Source: Methanobacterium sp. UBA279
Lineage (GTDB): Archaea > Methanobacteriota > Methanobacteria > Methanobacteriales > Methanobacteriaceae
Length of the DNA: 17,149 nucleotides
NCBI GenBank assembly: GCA_002502855.1
Contig: DAQK01000026.1
Location: 16,869 to 34,017, forward strand
Direction of reading: 5' to 3'
The notes under the pieces were generated by a model. The model ran no database searches, was not told where the DNA came from, and saw only the letters and a program-made list of their open reading frames with translations. Positions 5,235-13,382 of this stretch are shown here, piece after piece. Numbering within the stretch: the stretch's first letter is position 1; every line of letters begins with the position of its first letter. The position numbers were made by a program, and so were the translations under genes.

Positions 5235-7109
5235 ATGGCAAAAAAAGAAAAAATAATCGGTATAGATTTAGGAACAAGTAACTCTGCAGCAGCAGCACTC
5301 ATCGGTGGAAAACCCACCATAATACCCAGCGCAGAAGGAGCCACCCAGTACGGAAAGTCATTCCCCAGCTACGTGGCCTTCACCAGCGACGGACAGAAAT
5401 TAGTGGGAGAACCAGCCCGAAGACAGGCCGTGACCAACCCAGAACACACCATAACCGGTATTAAAAGGCATATGGGTACCAGCTACAAGGTGGACGTCAT
5501 GGGCAAACAGTACACCCCGCAGGAAATATCCGCATTCATCTTACAGAAGATCAAAAAGGATGCCGAAGCATTCCTAGGTGAAGAAGTTAAAAAAGCAGTT
5601 ATAACCGTACCAGCCTACTTCGACGACAACCAGAGAACCGCAACCAAGGACGCAGGTACCATCGCCGGATTAGAAGTGGTAAGACTGGTAAACGAACCCA
5701 CCGCAGCCAGCCTCGCCTATGGTATAGATAAAGAATCAGATGAAGAACTGGAAATCCTGGTATTCGACTTCGGTGGTGGAACCCTGGACGTGACTATCAT
5801 GGAATTCGGTGGAGGAGTATTTGAAGTTAAATCCACCAGCGGGGACACCAAACTGGGCGGAACCGACATGGACGCTGTGGTTATGAAGTACCTGGCAGAG
5901 CAGTTCAAGGCGGAAACCGGTGTGGACCTGATGAACGATGACCAGGCTGTGCAGAGACTCAGGGAAGCCGCTGAAAAAGCTAAAATCGAACTATCAACCA
6001 CCTTAACCACAGACATAAACCTGCCCTTTATAACCGCGACCCAGGACGGACCTAAACACCTGACCAACACTTTAACCCGGGCAAAACTGGAAGAACTGGT
6101 GGACCCCATTATCAAGAAATGTTCCGGACCTATGGAACAGGCCATAAAAGACGCCAAAATGACCAAAGCTGATATTAACAAGATAATTCTGGTGGGCGGA
6201 CCAACCAGGATGCCCATAGTCCAGAAATTTGTGGAAGACTACATAGGAAAACCTGTAGAAAGGGGAATAGATCCCATGGAATGTGTGGCAATAGGAGCAG
6301 CTATTCAGGGAGGAGTACTCGCTGGAGAAATAAAGGACCTGGTCTTACTGGATGTAACCCCTCTCTCCTTAGGTATAGAAACTTTAGGTGGAGTATTCAC
6401 TAAACTAATAGACAGAAACACCACCATACCCACCAAGAAAAGCCAGGTGTTCACCACAGCAGCAGACAATCAGACATCCGTGGATATACATGTGCTCCAG
6501 GGTGAGCGTTCCATGGCCAGCGGAAACACCACACTGGGAAGATTCCAACTGGTGGGAATACCCCCAGCTCCAAGGGGAACGCCCCAGATCGAGGTTACCT
6601 TCGACATCGACGCCAACGGTATCCTGAACGTATCTGCCAAGGACATGGGAACCGGTAAGGAACAGAAAGTCACCATAACCGCACCTCATAAGCTTTCCCA
6701 GGATGAAATAAATCAGAAGGTCCGGGAAGCAGAAGCTCATGCCGAAGAGGATAAGAAGAAGCAGGAAGAGATAGAGATCAGGAACAACGCTGACAGCATG
6801 ATCTACACCTCAGAGAAAACCCTGGATGAGTTAGGGGATAAAGTCAACGCTGACCAGAAAACCAAAGTAGAGGGTCTGGTCAAGGAGCTCAGGGAACTCA
6901 TCGGTGGTGATGACCTGGCAGCTATTAAAGCCAAGACCGAAGAGTTAACCAAAGCCGTGCAGGAAATTGGCGCAGCCATATACCAGCAGGCCCAACAGGA
7001 ACAGGCACAGCAACAAGCCCAACAGGAATCTCAAGGTCAGCAACCTGGTAATCAGGGCCCTACAGAGGGAGATGACACTGTAGACGCTGATTATGAGGTA
7101 AAAAAATAA
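5235..7109 (+). CDS. dnaK: DnaK (Hsp70) molecular chaperone
   Basis: A 624-residue Hsp70 that binds unfolded peptides in an ATP-driven cycle with DnaJ and GrpE. The nucleotide-binding domain shows IGIDLGTSNSAAAAL (8-22), VFDFGGGTLDVTIMEFGGG (about 175-193) and ILVGGPTRMPIVQKFVEDYI (about 317-336). The linker is LVLLDVTPLSLGIETLGG (about 368-385); the substrate domain and lid follow. The C-terminal ~45 residues are Gln-rich, and the end is acidic (DDTVDADYEVKK). Around residues 78-95 (IKRHMGTSYKVDVMGKQYTP) the protein lacks the roughly 25-residue insert of proteobacterial DnaK, as is known for Gram-positive and archaeal DnaKs, in line with ancient transfer from a Gram-positive-type bacterium. 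The ribosome-binding site AAGGTGAT lies 5 nt before ATG, and the gap to grpE is 6 nt. Confidence 0.97.
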   Translation: MAKKEKIIGIDLGTSNSAAAALIGGKPTIIPSAEGATQYGKSFPSYVAFTSDGQKLVGEPARRQAVTNPEHTITGIKRHMGTSYKVDVMGKQYTPQEISAFILQKIKKDAEAFLGEEVKKAVITVPAYFDDNQRTATKDAGTIAGLEVVRLVNEPTAASLAYGIDKESDEELEILVFDFGGGTLDVTIMEFGGGVFEVKSTSGDTKLGGTDMDAVVMKYLAEQFKAETGVDLMNDDQAVQRLREAAEKAKIELSTTLTTDINLPFITATQDGPKHLTNTLTRAKLEELVDPIIKKCSGPMEQAIKDAKMTKADINKIILVGGPTRMPIVQKFVEDYIGKPVERGIDPMECVAIGAAIQGGVLAGEIKDLVLLDVTPLSLGIETLGGVFTKLIDRNTTIPTKKSQVFTTAADNQTSVDIHVLQGERSMASGNTTLGRFQLVGIPPAPRGTPQIEVTFDIDANGILNVSAKDMGTGKEQKVTITAPHKLSQDEINQKVREAEAHAEEDKKKQEEIEIRNNADSMIYTSEKTLDELGDKVNADQKTKVEGLVKELRELIGGDDLAAIKAKTEELTKAVQEIGAAIYQQAQQEQAQQQAQQESQGQQPGNQGPTEGDDTVDADYEVKK

Positions 7110-7124
7110 TCGATTGATTTTGCC

Positions 7125-7158
7125 AGGGGGATTTTTTTACCCCTACCTAAATTTTTTT
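7125..7158 (+). terminator. Terminator of grpE-dnaK
   Basis: AGGGG (7125-7129) pairs with CCCCT (7140-7144) around a T-rich loop that contains seven Ts (7132-7138). A second run of seven Ts follows (7152-7158). Both U-runs are typical of archaeal termination. Position 16 nt after the dnaK stop supports the call. Confidence 0.6.
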
Positions 7159-7188
7159 CAGGAATTAATCTTTAAAAGGAATCAAATC

Positions 7189-7277
7189 TTTAAATAATTT
7201 AAAAACCAATTGTAATTTAATATTTTTTTCTAACTTTTACAATGTTAACAAAATAAAAAGTTAAAGGTAAAGATTAT
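7189..7277 (+). promoter_or_regulatory. Probable separate promoter region of dnaJ
   Basis: TATA-like stretches CTTTAAATAATTTAAA (about 7190-7205) and TTTAATATTTTTTT (about 7216-7229) lie upstream of dnaJ after the terminator. TAAC (7231-7234) and GTTA (7244-7247) form a short dyad, and TAACTTTT (7231-7238) repeats the octamer found in copies 1 and 2 of the grpE promoter repeats. The dnaJ ribosome-binding site is a modest AAAGGTAAAG 3-4 nt before the ATG. Confidence 0.4.
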
Positions 7278-8438
7278 ATGGCAGAAAAGCGTGATTACTA
7301 CGAAGTCCTCGGAGTAGAAAAAGGTGCTGATAAGGAGGAGATTAAAAAGGCCTACCGTAAACTGGCCATGAAGTACCACCCCGATGTGAGTGACGACCCA
7401 GAGAGTGCGGAGAAGTTCAAAGAACTCAGCGAAGCTTACGCCGTGCTTTCCGATGAAGAGAAGAGAAACACTTATGACCAATACGGACATGCCGGGATGG
7501 GCGGATTCTCCCAGGAAGACCTATTCAACAACATAAACTTCGAAGACATCTTCAAAGGATTTGGATTCGGAGGAAGTTCTGGTGGAGGAGCTGGATTTGA
7601 AAGCATATTCGACCTCTTCGGATTTGGAGGCGGAAGGAGAAACGGACCCCAGCAGGGAGATGACTTGGCCTACCACCTAGGCATCACCCTGGAAGAAGCA
7701 GCACAGGGACTCGAACGGGATATCGAAGTAGCCCATAAAAAACCCTGCCCTAAATGTCATGGTTCTAAGGCAGAACCCGGGACAGAACCACGCGTCTGTC
7801 CAACGTGCGGTGGAAGCGGACAGGTCCGCCAGGTAAGTAACACTCCACTGGGCCAGTTTGCCACCATAAGACCCTGTAACACCTGTCAGGGAGAGGGAAA
7901 AATAATCGACACCCCCTGCAGCGAATGTAATGGAAAGGGTATCGTTAAACAGAATAGCACCATACACATCAAGATACCCCCAGGCGTGGATGACGGCAGC
8001 CGTCTGCGCGTCCCTGGTGAAGGTGATGCCGGTAAAAGAGGAGGTCCACCAGGTGATCTTTACATCCTGATAAAGGTGAAAAAACATCCCCTATTTAAAA
8101 GGGACGGCTCAGATCTAATCTACGAGATGCCTATAAGCTTTGTCCAGGCTTCCCTGGGCGACACTGTAGAGGTTCCAACCCTTGACGGTGCAGTGGATCT
8201 TAAAATACCCTCCGGAACACAGAGCGGGACTTCCTTCCGGATAAAAGGCCAGGGCATGCCCCATATGCGCTGGACTGGTAAGGGTAATCTGTACGTCAAG
8301 GTAAAAGTTATAACTCCTAAGAAGTTGAACTCCAAACAGAAGGAGTTGCTCCGGGAATTTGCCAATGCCAGTGGCGAGGAGATCTATGCCGAAGATAAAG
8401 GATTCTTTGATAAAGTGAAGGATGCTATGGGACATTGA
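7278..8438 (+). CDS. dnaJ: DnaJ (Hsp40, type I) co-chaperone
   Basis: A 386-residue full-length type I J-protein that delivers substrates to DnaK and stimulates its ATPase. J-domain at 1-70 with the HPD motif at 34-36 (KYHPDVS). A Gly/Phe-rich region covers about 75-118. Four zinc-binding repeats occupy about 156-225: CPKCHGSK, CPTCGGSG, CNTCQGEG and CSECNGKG. The substrate-binding beta-sandwich domains follow, with IKIPPGVDDGSRLRVPGEGD and PTLDGAVDLKIPSGTQ. It is 168 nt downstream of dnaK behind a terminator, so it is probably transcribed from its own promoter, or by read-through. Convergent with the TauE-like gene. Confidence 0.97.
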   Translation: MAEKRDYYEVLGVEKGADKEEIKKAYRKLAMKYHPDVSDDPESAEKFKELSEAYAVLSDEEKRNTYDQYGHAGMGGFSQEDLFNNINFEDIFKGFGFGGSSGGGAGFESIFDLFGFGGGRRNGPQQGDDLAYHLGITLEEAAQGLERDIEVAHKKPCPKCHGSKAEPGTEPRVCPTCGGSGQVRQVSNTPLGQFATIRPCNTCQGEGKIIDTPCSECNGKGIVKQNSTIHIKIPPGVDDGSRLRVPGEGDAGKRGGPPGDLYILIKVKKHPLFKRDGSDLIYEMPISFVQASLGDTVEVPTLDGAVDLKIPSGTQSGTSFRIKGQGMPHMRWTGKGNLYVKVKVITPKKLNSKQKELLREFANASGEEIYAEDKGFFDKVKDAMGH

Positions 8439-8481
8439 AATTTCCCACTTGTTTCCTATCCTTAATTTATTCCAAACTTTT

Positions 8482-9294
8482 TTAAGCCAGTATTAGTGAC
8501 AGTCCCAGTACAAGACTTATCCCAATGAGTAATGGGGCATATATCTCCTCAACAGTCTTGGGATCCACTTTTTTTATGAGTTTAGGCCCTATAAATGCAC
8601 CTATAACTGCTCCGCCACCGAGGAGAATTACCAGAGGCACGTCCAGCCTGCCTGATAGGAAGTAACCTCCAATACCTGCGGCTGAGTTAAAGATGAGTAC
8701 AAATACCGTGGTGCCCACTACTAAAATAGCAGGCAGGCCTAAACTATAAAGTCCGGCAGTAACCGGTGGGGTTCCGCTTATTCCAAAAACTCCGGCTAAC
8801 AAAAACTCCGTCTAATATTCCGCCGGCAACCCCTAAAAATAAAGCAGTAATCCTTTTAGTTCCGGTGAGTCTGGTTGAGTATCCACTGATATCTGCAATT
8901 TCACCATTCTTCATCTTTTTACGTCTTTTAAGCGCTCTCCTTAACATTGGAACCAACATTATCAGGATAAAAGCGCCTAAAATCCTCTGTAAAAGGATGG
9001 GTGGGATTAAATTGGTGATGTAAACTCCGATTAAGGTGCCTGCTATTCCCCTACTCCTAAAATTAAACCGGTTCGAACGTCCACGTTACCTTCCCGGTAG
9101 TGACTGAAGGCACCGGCAACTGTAGTTGGTAAAACTGAGGCTAGAGATGTGGCTATGGCAGTCTGAGTGGGAATACCAAATACTAGGATTAAAACTGGTG
9201 CATATAATCCCCCGCCACCTCCGCCTAGTGCAGATACGAAAATTCCTATTAGAAATCCGAACAAAGGGAGTAAGATCAAATTAAAATCGAACAT
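8482..9294 (-). pseudogene. TauE/SafE-family membrane permease, broken by two frameshifts
   Basis: Three overlapping minus-strand frames together encode one protein of about 271 residues, the normal size for the TauE/SafE (DUF81) family of predicted sulfite or organosulfonate anion transporters with 7-8 membrane helices. Segment 1 (9294-9043) starts MFDFNLILLPLFGFLIGIF and contains the family's Gly-rich first-repeat motif. It then hits TAG, where one extra base in the G run (plus strand CCCC at 9048-9051) would continue into GIAGTLIGVYITNLIPP. Segment 2 continues in the new frame to GGILDGVF; there one extra T in the run at 8801-8805 would join it to LAGVFGISGTPPVTAG, and segment 3 runs to the stop at 8482. 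Both breaks are single-base losses in homopolymers, so sequencing error is as likely as real decay. The reading frame is otherwise well preserved. Substrate unknown. Confidence 0.8.
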
Positions 9295-9357
9295 TCAATT
9301 ACCATTAGTTCATTCCTTAATTTTTTTATTTGATTTTTTAAACAAACCTATATAACT

Positions 9358-9370
9358 ATAAAAATAAAAT
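9358..9370 (-). terminator. U-rich terminator after the RNase P RNA
   Basis: On the minus strand TTTTATTTTTATAG (about 9369-9356) begins some 13 nt after the predicted RNA 3' end. The same stretch overlaps a TATA-like element (AGTTATATAGG) that could serve the TauE-like gene. Confidence 0.4.
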
Positions 9371-9381
9371 GGAAGGGGGTT

Positions 9382-9693
<312 letters not shown>

Positions 9694-9718
9694 TATAATC
9701 CCCTAAAATCAAGTTAAA

Positions 9719-9793
<75 letters not shown>

Positions 9794-9815
9794 TCTTTAT
9801 AATCTTACCCTTTCA

Positions 9816-9828
9816 GGGTATATAAACA
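9816..9828 (-). promoter_or_regulatory. TATA box of the tRNA-iMet/RNase P RNA unit
   Basis: The minus-strand sequence TGTTTATATACCC (9828-9816) is a strong box A centred about 30 nt upstream of the mature tRNA 5' end, predicting transcription from about 9797. The next promoter-like element on this strand lies after rnpB. Confidence 0.65.
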
Positions 9829-9849
9829 TTTGCATGAACTAAATGGAAA

Positions 9850-9888
9850 TTAATAAAAAAAAAGTTGAGGATTATTTTTTTTGTATTA
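9850..9888 (-). terminator. U-run terminator of the coiled-coil gene pair
   Basis: Downstream of the 192-residue gene the minus strand holds an A-rich stretch followed by nine consecutive Ts (plus-strand A-run 9855-9863), a typical archaeal U-run terminator. It separates this unit from the tRNA promoter. Confidence 0.5.
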
Positions 9889-10467
9889 TTATTTTTTAGT
9901 GGTATCTTCAGATTCTTCAGTTGGTTCCTCAGGGTTTTCCAGTTTGGTTAGTCTTTCCTCGATGTGTTCCAGTTTTTTATTGGTGTAGCCACGGTATTCG
10001 TTGAATCTTTTTTCAAGTTCATCCACGTTTAGTGAAACTGTTTCGAACCTTTCTTCCAGCTTTGATAGATCATTCTTGGTTACTAATTCCCAGTCTTTTA
10101 TGAGCTGATCGCTTTGTTCATTTAGAAAGCTTTCTATTCTATTGGATACAATGTCTGTGCTGATAGGAACTTCTCTAACTTTGCCTTTTATCTTTTCACT
10201 CATATCTGCCATTCTTTCGCTCATTCCAGCCATGGTCCCACCTTCAGTTATTTTGGAAGTAGTGCTTGATGCTTTGGCACCTGTTTTCTTCAGGGTTTTG
10301 TGTATACTGGAAGATTCTTCATCAACAGTTAACGTTCTAGTCCTGCTTTCCGTGGCTTTAGGTCTCATATTTAGGGATAGTCTCCGGGTATCTTGCAGAT
10401 AATAATAGAGCAAAACAATTATTGCACCTATTAAGATCAGTAGTGCAATTATCTCCAGTACGGTCAT
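9889..10467 (-). CDS. Membrane-anchored coiled-coil protein, unknown function
   Basis: A 192-residue protein I do not recognise. Residues 4-24 (IEIIALLILIGAIIVLLYYYL-type segment) form one N-terminal membrane helix. A basic stretch and a Ser/Thr-rich low-complexity region follow (about 28-75), then helical segments, with a predicted coiled coil at about 125-178 (KLEERFETVSLNVDELEKRF) and an acidic Glu/Thr-rich tail ending in Lys-Lys. Likely topology: short exterior N-terminus, long cytoplasmic rod. The start ATG directly follows the TAA of the upstream gene (TAAATG), and the ribosome-binding site AAAGGTG lies inside that gene's end, so the two are co-translated. Related by architecture to its partner, not obviously by sequence. 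A scaffold, cell-envelope or division role is possible but speculative. Confidence 0.75.
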   Translation of the reverse strand: MTVLEIIALLILIGAIIVLLYYYLQDTRRLSLNMRPKATESRTRTLTVDEESSSIHKTLKKTGAKASSTTSKITEGGTMAGMSERMADMSEKIKGKVREVPISTDIVSNRIESFLNEQSDQLIKDWELVTKNDLSKLEERFETVSLNVDELEKRFNEYRGYTNKKLEHIEERLTKLENPEEPTEESEDTTKK

Positions 10468-10932
10468 TTATTTTACACCTTTAATTCCCTTTACTGCCTG
10501 AACATCTTCTGTTTTTATATTTTTACCGGACTTTTTATCCAGTTCCTGTTCTTTTTTCTCGATATCCTGTAATAGTTTCTGTAGTTTCAGGTATTCAGTG
10601 CGGGCTTCCAGGCGGGTTATCCTTTCGTTTATTTCACTGTGAAGGAAGCCGGCCTGGTGCATGAGGTCAGAAGTGCTTTTGCGGATGTCGGAAAGTCTTT
10701 CCTGTTGCTCTTTAGGTAAGGGAACCACATTTTCCATCATTCTTTTAGATTCCAGGTCTTTTTCTACTAACTCGATTTTTCTAAGTTGCGCTTGCTTTTC
10801 CAGGAATTCAACGTTGGTTTGAGCTTCTCTGACTCTTCTCCATTGCATAAATACTATGATAATTCCTATTACAGCGATTACAGTGATTATTATATAAAAA
10901 ATGTTTTCTGGAATTGTAACTACATCTGCCAT
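10468..10932 (-). CDS. Membrane-anchored coiled-coil protein, first of an abutting pair
   Basis: A 154-residue protein of unknown family. One N-terminal membrane helix (about 10-29, IFYIIITVIAVIGIIIVFM) is followed by QWRRVREAQ, a positively charged cytoplasmic flank. The rest is almost entirely charged helix with coiled-coil character: about 40-70 and 100-135 (NERITRLEARTEYLKLQKLL). The tail is Lys-rich. Its stop touches the start codon of the 192-residue gene. The ribosome-binding site is a purine run AAAGGGGG 6 nt before the ATG. Both products carry the same plan of membrane helix plus long rod, so they may form a hetero-oligomer at the membrane (inference). Confidence 0.75.
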   Translation of the reverse strand: MADVVTIPENIFYIIITVIAVIGIIIVFMQWRRVREAQTNVEFLEKQAQLRKIELVEKDLESKRMMENVVPLPKEQQERLSDIRKSTSDLMHQAGFLHSEINERITRLEARTEYLKLQKLLQDIEKKEQELDKKSGKNIKTEDVQAVKGIKGVK

Positions 10933-10965
10933 TAAATTCCCCCTTTACTATAAGTTATACTTGAT

Positions 10966-10981
10966 AAAATATATATATTTT
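10966..10981 (-). promoter_or_regulatory. TATA box of the coiled-coil gene pair
   Basis: The minus-strand run AAAATATATATATTTT lies 34-49 nt upstream of the start codon at 10932, predicting a leader of about 10-20 nt. Confidence 0.45.
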
Positions 10982-11061
10982 CATGATTGGAATTTTTATT
11001 TAGGTTTAAGTCTTGTTTAATAATTTTAAATAAGTTACTTTTTATTCATCCCTAACTGACG

Positions 11062-11355
11062 TTAGTACTGGCCGGAATTTTCTTTCAACCTCTTTTCTAG
11101 CCAAACGTCCTCCTCATCAGCGACTGATTCGTTTTTAATATCACTGAACTGTCTTTTAATCCCTGAAACTCTTACATCTAACTTTTCCTCTGATTTTTTC
11201 TTTCTGCGACCCTTCAAAATCATTAAAAGAGCGGATAATACCATTAAAAATCCACCAAATCCTAATAATACACCCTTTATTGGTATGATCACAGATAAAC
11301 CTATCACTGTCAGGTAAACCTTACGCTGCATGTGGAGTCTACAAATGGGAGCCAC
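11062..11355 (-). CDS. Small membrane protein, unknown function
   Basis: Up to 97 residues. The N-terminal half is hydrophobic: a short segment at about 13-25 and a clear membrane helix at about 29-48 (VLLGFGGFLMVLSALLMIL), followed by the stop-transfer run KGRRKKK and a charged, probably cytoplasmic tail of about 45 residues. The family is not recognised. The start is uncertain: GTG at 11355 has no proper ribosome-binding site, while the in-frame ATG at codon 9 and later GTG codons are alternatives. It lies upstream of the coiled-coil gene pair on the same strand, but a TATA box and U-rich stretch separate them, so it need not be in the same operon. Confidence 0.55.
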   Translation of the reverse strand: MAPICRLHMQRKVYLTVIGLSVIIPIKGVLLGFGGFLMVLSALLMILKGRRKKKSEEKLDVRVSGIKRQFSDIKNESVADEEDVWLEKRLKENSGQY

Positions 11356-11396
11356 CCCCGGGATTTAAGTTTAACTTTTTTTGGGACTTTAAAATA

Positions 11397-11409
11397 CTTA
11401 TAATATAAC
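11397..11409 (+). promoter_or_regulatory. TATA box of map
   Basis: CTTATAATATAAC lies about 80 nt upstream of the map start codon; it would give a leader of roughly 55 nt. A second AT-rich stretch (about 11420-11436) is an alternative. Confidence 0.35.
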
Positions 11410-11485
11410 TCCTCTAATATAATATTTGATTTATTTTTCGAAATAAGATGTTGATTATTTAAAATAATGGATTATCTGTGATTCT

Positions 11486-12418
11486 ATGAATGAAATGTAT
11501 CAAAAAGCAGGCAGCATCGTGGCTAAAGTAAGGAAAATGGCTACAGATATGGTCGAAGAAGATTTAAAGGTGTTGGATCTGGTTGAATTCACTGAGCAGG
11601 AGATAAAAAATTCAGGTGGAGAAATAGCTTTTCCGTGTAATATTTCCATAAATGAAATCACTGCCCATTATACATCCCCTTCAGGTGATAAAACTGTTTT
11701 AAAAAATGGTGACCTGGTGAAAATTGATTTAGGTGCCCATGTCGATGGATACATCGCAGACTCAGCCATAACAGTCATCGTCGGTGTAGACCAGAACCTA
11801 TCCTCCCAGGACACCGGACTTTCTGAAGATGAGATGCAACTCCAAGTCAAGATGATTGAAACAGTGGACCAAGCCCTGGAAAATGCCATCAGTACCGTGA
11901 GAGATGGTGTTACTGTTGGTAAAATTGGTGAAGTGGTCGAGGAAACAGTTACTGCCCAGGGCCTTAAACCTGTCTCTAACCTCACCGGCCACAGCATGGA
12001 AAGATACATACTCCATTCAGGGCTTTCCATTCCTAATATCAACGACGAAAACAGGCATGAGATAAAGGAGGGTGATGTACTGGCCATAGAACCCTTCGTA
12101 ACCAATGGTGTGGGCCGGGTCACTGATATGAATGAAGCTTATATCTTCCGTTTTTTAAGGGACCGGCCTTTGAGGATGGTCCAGGCCAGGAAGATGCTCC
12201 ATGAAATTGTCGAAAACTACAGGAACCTGCCCTTCGCCGGCAGATGGCTGGAGGAAACCATGAAAACCAGACAGTTCAACATGATTTTAAGGAATTTAAT
12301 ATCTTCCCGGGCCCTGTATCCCTATCACGTCCTTAAGGAGAAAAGTAACGCCCGAGTTGCCCAGGCAGAGCACACCGTTATAGTAGAGCCAGATGGCTGT
12401 CAGATTATAACTCTATAA
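11486..12418 (+). CDS. map: Methionine aminopeptidase, type II
   Basis: Removes the initiator Met from new proteins with small second residues. At 310 residues it is the usual archaeal length. The dinuclear metal ligands are in place: Asp81 (KIDLGAHVDGYIADSA), Asp92, His169 (NLTGHSMERY), Glu202 (AIEPFVTNG) and Glu295 (AEHTVIVE); the catalytic His61 is in EITAHYTSP. The type II helical insert is present between His169 and Glu295 (after Glu202). Residues about 101-120 (SSQDTGLSEDEMQLQ) form a hydrophilic loop that looks somewhat longer than usual. Start: ATG 11486 with GTGAT 4 nt upstream; a second in-frame ATG is three codons later. Convergent with frhB. Confidence 0.95.
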   Translation: MNEMYQKAGSIVAKVRKMATDMVEEDLKVLDLVEFTEQEIKNSGGEIAFPCNISINEITAHYTSPSGDKTVLKNGDLVKIDLGAHVDGYIADSAITVIVGVDQNLSSQDTGLSEDEMQLQVKMIETVDQALENAISTVRDGVTVGKIGEVVEETVTAQGLKPVSNLTGHSMERYILHSGLSIPNINDENRHEIKEGDVLAIEPFVTNGVGRVTDMNEAYIFRFLRDRPLRMVQARKMLHEIVENYRNLPFAGRWLEETMKTRQFNMILRNLISSRALYPYHVLKEKSNARVAQAEHTVIVEPDGCQIITL

Positions 12419-12439
12419 ACAAGACTACGTCTAATAATA

Positions 12440-12484
12440 TCTTTAATTTAAAAAAAATAGAAAAAGTAGGGAATAAGAATTCCC
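12440..12484 (-). terminator. Terminator of the frhADGB operon
   Basis: GGGAAT (12469-12474) pairs with ATTCCC (12479-12484), a 6-bp perfect stem with a 4-nt loop. On the minus strand it is followed by a long U-rich tract (TACTTTTTCTATTTTTTTT). It starts 2 nt after the frhB stop. The plus strand lacks a comparable T-run after the hairpin, so it mainly serves frh. Confidence 0.7.
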
Positions 12485-12485
12485 C

Positions 12486-13370
12486 TTATACATTGGCTAA
12501 TGGATCTTCTTTTTCGCTGCTTGCCTTGTATGGAACTGGTAACCCCAGTTCTTTTCTCCGGTCTATTTCTTTCATTGCTTTCTCTTTTTTAGATTTTGCA
12601 AGTTTGGTGAGCATTTCTAGACCAAATTTACCTTCGTCCATTGGTTTAAGTTCAATGGCGCCAGCATCTACTGCCTGTTTGAATATGGTATCTCCAGTTT
12701 CGGTTCTAGTCATAACAGCTGACCAATCGTCAGGTGCACCTATTGAACCGGTTGAAATGTCTGAAAGTTCTGAAACTAGGTCGAGGCAAACTTTACATCC
12801 GCTCTGTTCGTAACCATGTGTTTCTTTGATTGGGAAGTTTATTACATCATCCTGAGTGTGCACCCAGAATTTTCCATTTCCGATATCCATCTTCTCTACC
12901 AAGTCAAAGTCAACACCAGCTTTGGCAGTGATGAATGTTCTCAGTGATTCGAATGAAAAGTTTTCAGTACAGAATATCCCGACGTCCAGTGCGATCTTAT
13001 CAGCCATGAATCTTACACCAAATGGGTAAGACTGCATTTTTCTAAGACCCATGGTTTGACAGGGTATGGTAACGATTCCTGCTTTTTCAAGACCGTATTG
13101 TCGCACTGCTTCTTTGAGCGCCCAATTGTTTGGGGATAGGGTGTATTTGGTACCAGCTGCAGCAAGGATTTCATCGGATGTGAGCGCCACAGTGGCTTTT
13201 GGTTTCCACATTTCATCAGAAGGCCCAGCTACCACTGCACCGTCTATGATTTTCTCATCAAGAGCAAAGCATAGAAGGCCGGTTGCTATTCCTCCGTCCT
13301 GTGAAATTTTCTGGATCTGTTTGTCGGTTGATCTTCCCAGAGTAATTTGTTTGTATGTTCCTAATACCAT
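12486..13370 (-). CDS. frhB: F420-reducing hydrogenase, beta subunit (F420/FAD-binding)
   Basis: FrhB passes electrons from the hydrogenase small subunit through a [4Fe-4S] cluster and FAD to coenzyme F420. At 294 residues it has the expected length. Four Cys suitable for the cluster are present: Cys104 (TIPCQTMGLRK), Cys134 (GIFCTENFSFESL), Cys192 and Cys195 (GCKVCLD). The N-terminal QDGGIATGLLCFALDE and TKYTLSPNN segments are typical of the FrhB/FdhB F420-binding family. A strong ribosome-binding site AGGAGGTTG lies 6 nt before the ATG and overlaps the frhG stop, the best ribosome-binding site in the operon. Last gene of frhADGB. Confidence 0.96.
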   Translation of the reverse strand: MVLGTYKQITLGRSTDKQIQKISQDGGIATGLLCFALDEKIIDGAVVAGPSDEMWKPKATVALTSDEILAAAGTKYTLSPNNWALKEAVRQYGLEKAGIVTIPCQTMGLRKMQSYPFGVRFMADKIALDVGIFCTENFSFESLRTFITAKAGVDFDLVEKMDIGNGKFWVHTQDDVINFPIKETHGYEQSGCKVCLDLVSELSDISTGSIGAPDDWSAVMTRTETGDTIFKQAVDAGAIELKPMDEGKFGLEMLTKLAKSKKEKAMKEIDRRKELGLPVPYKASSEKEDPLANV

Positions 13371-13382
13371 TTTTTCAACCTC

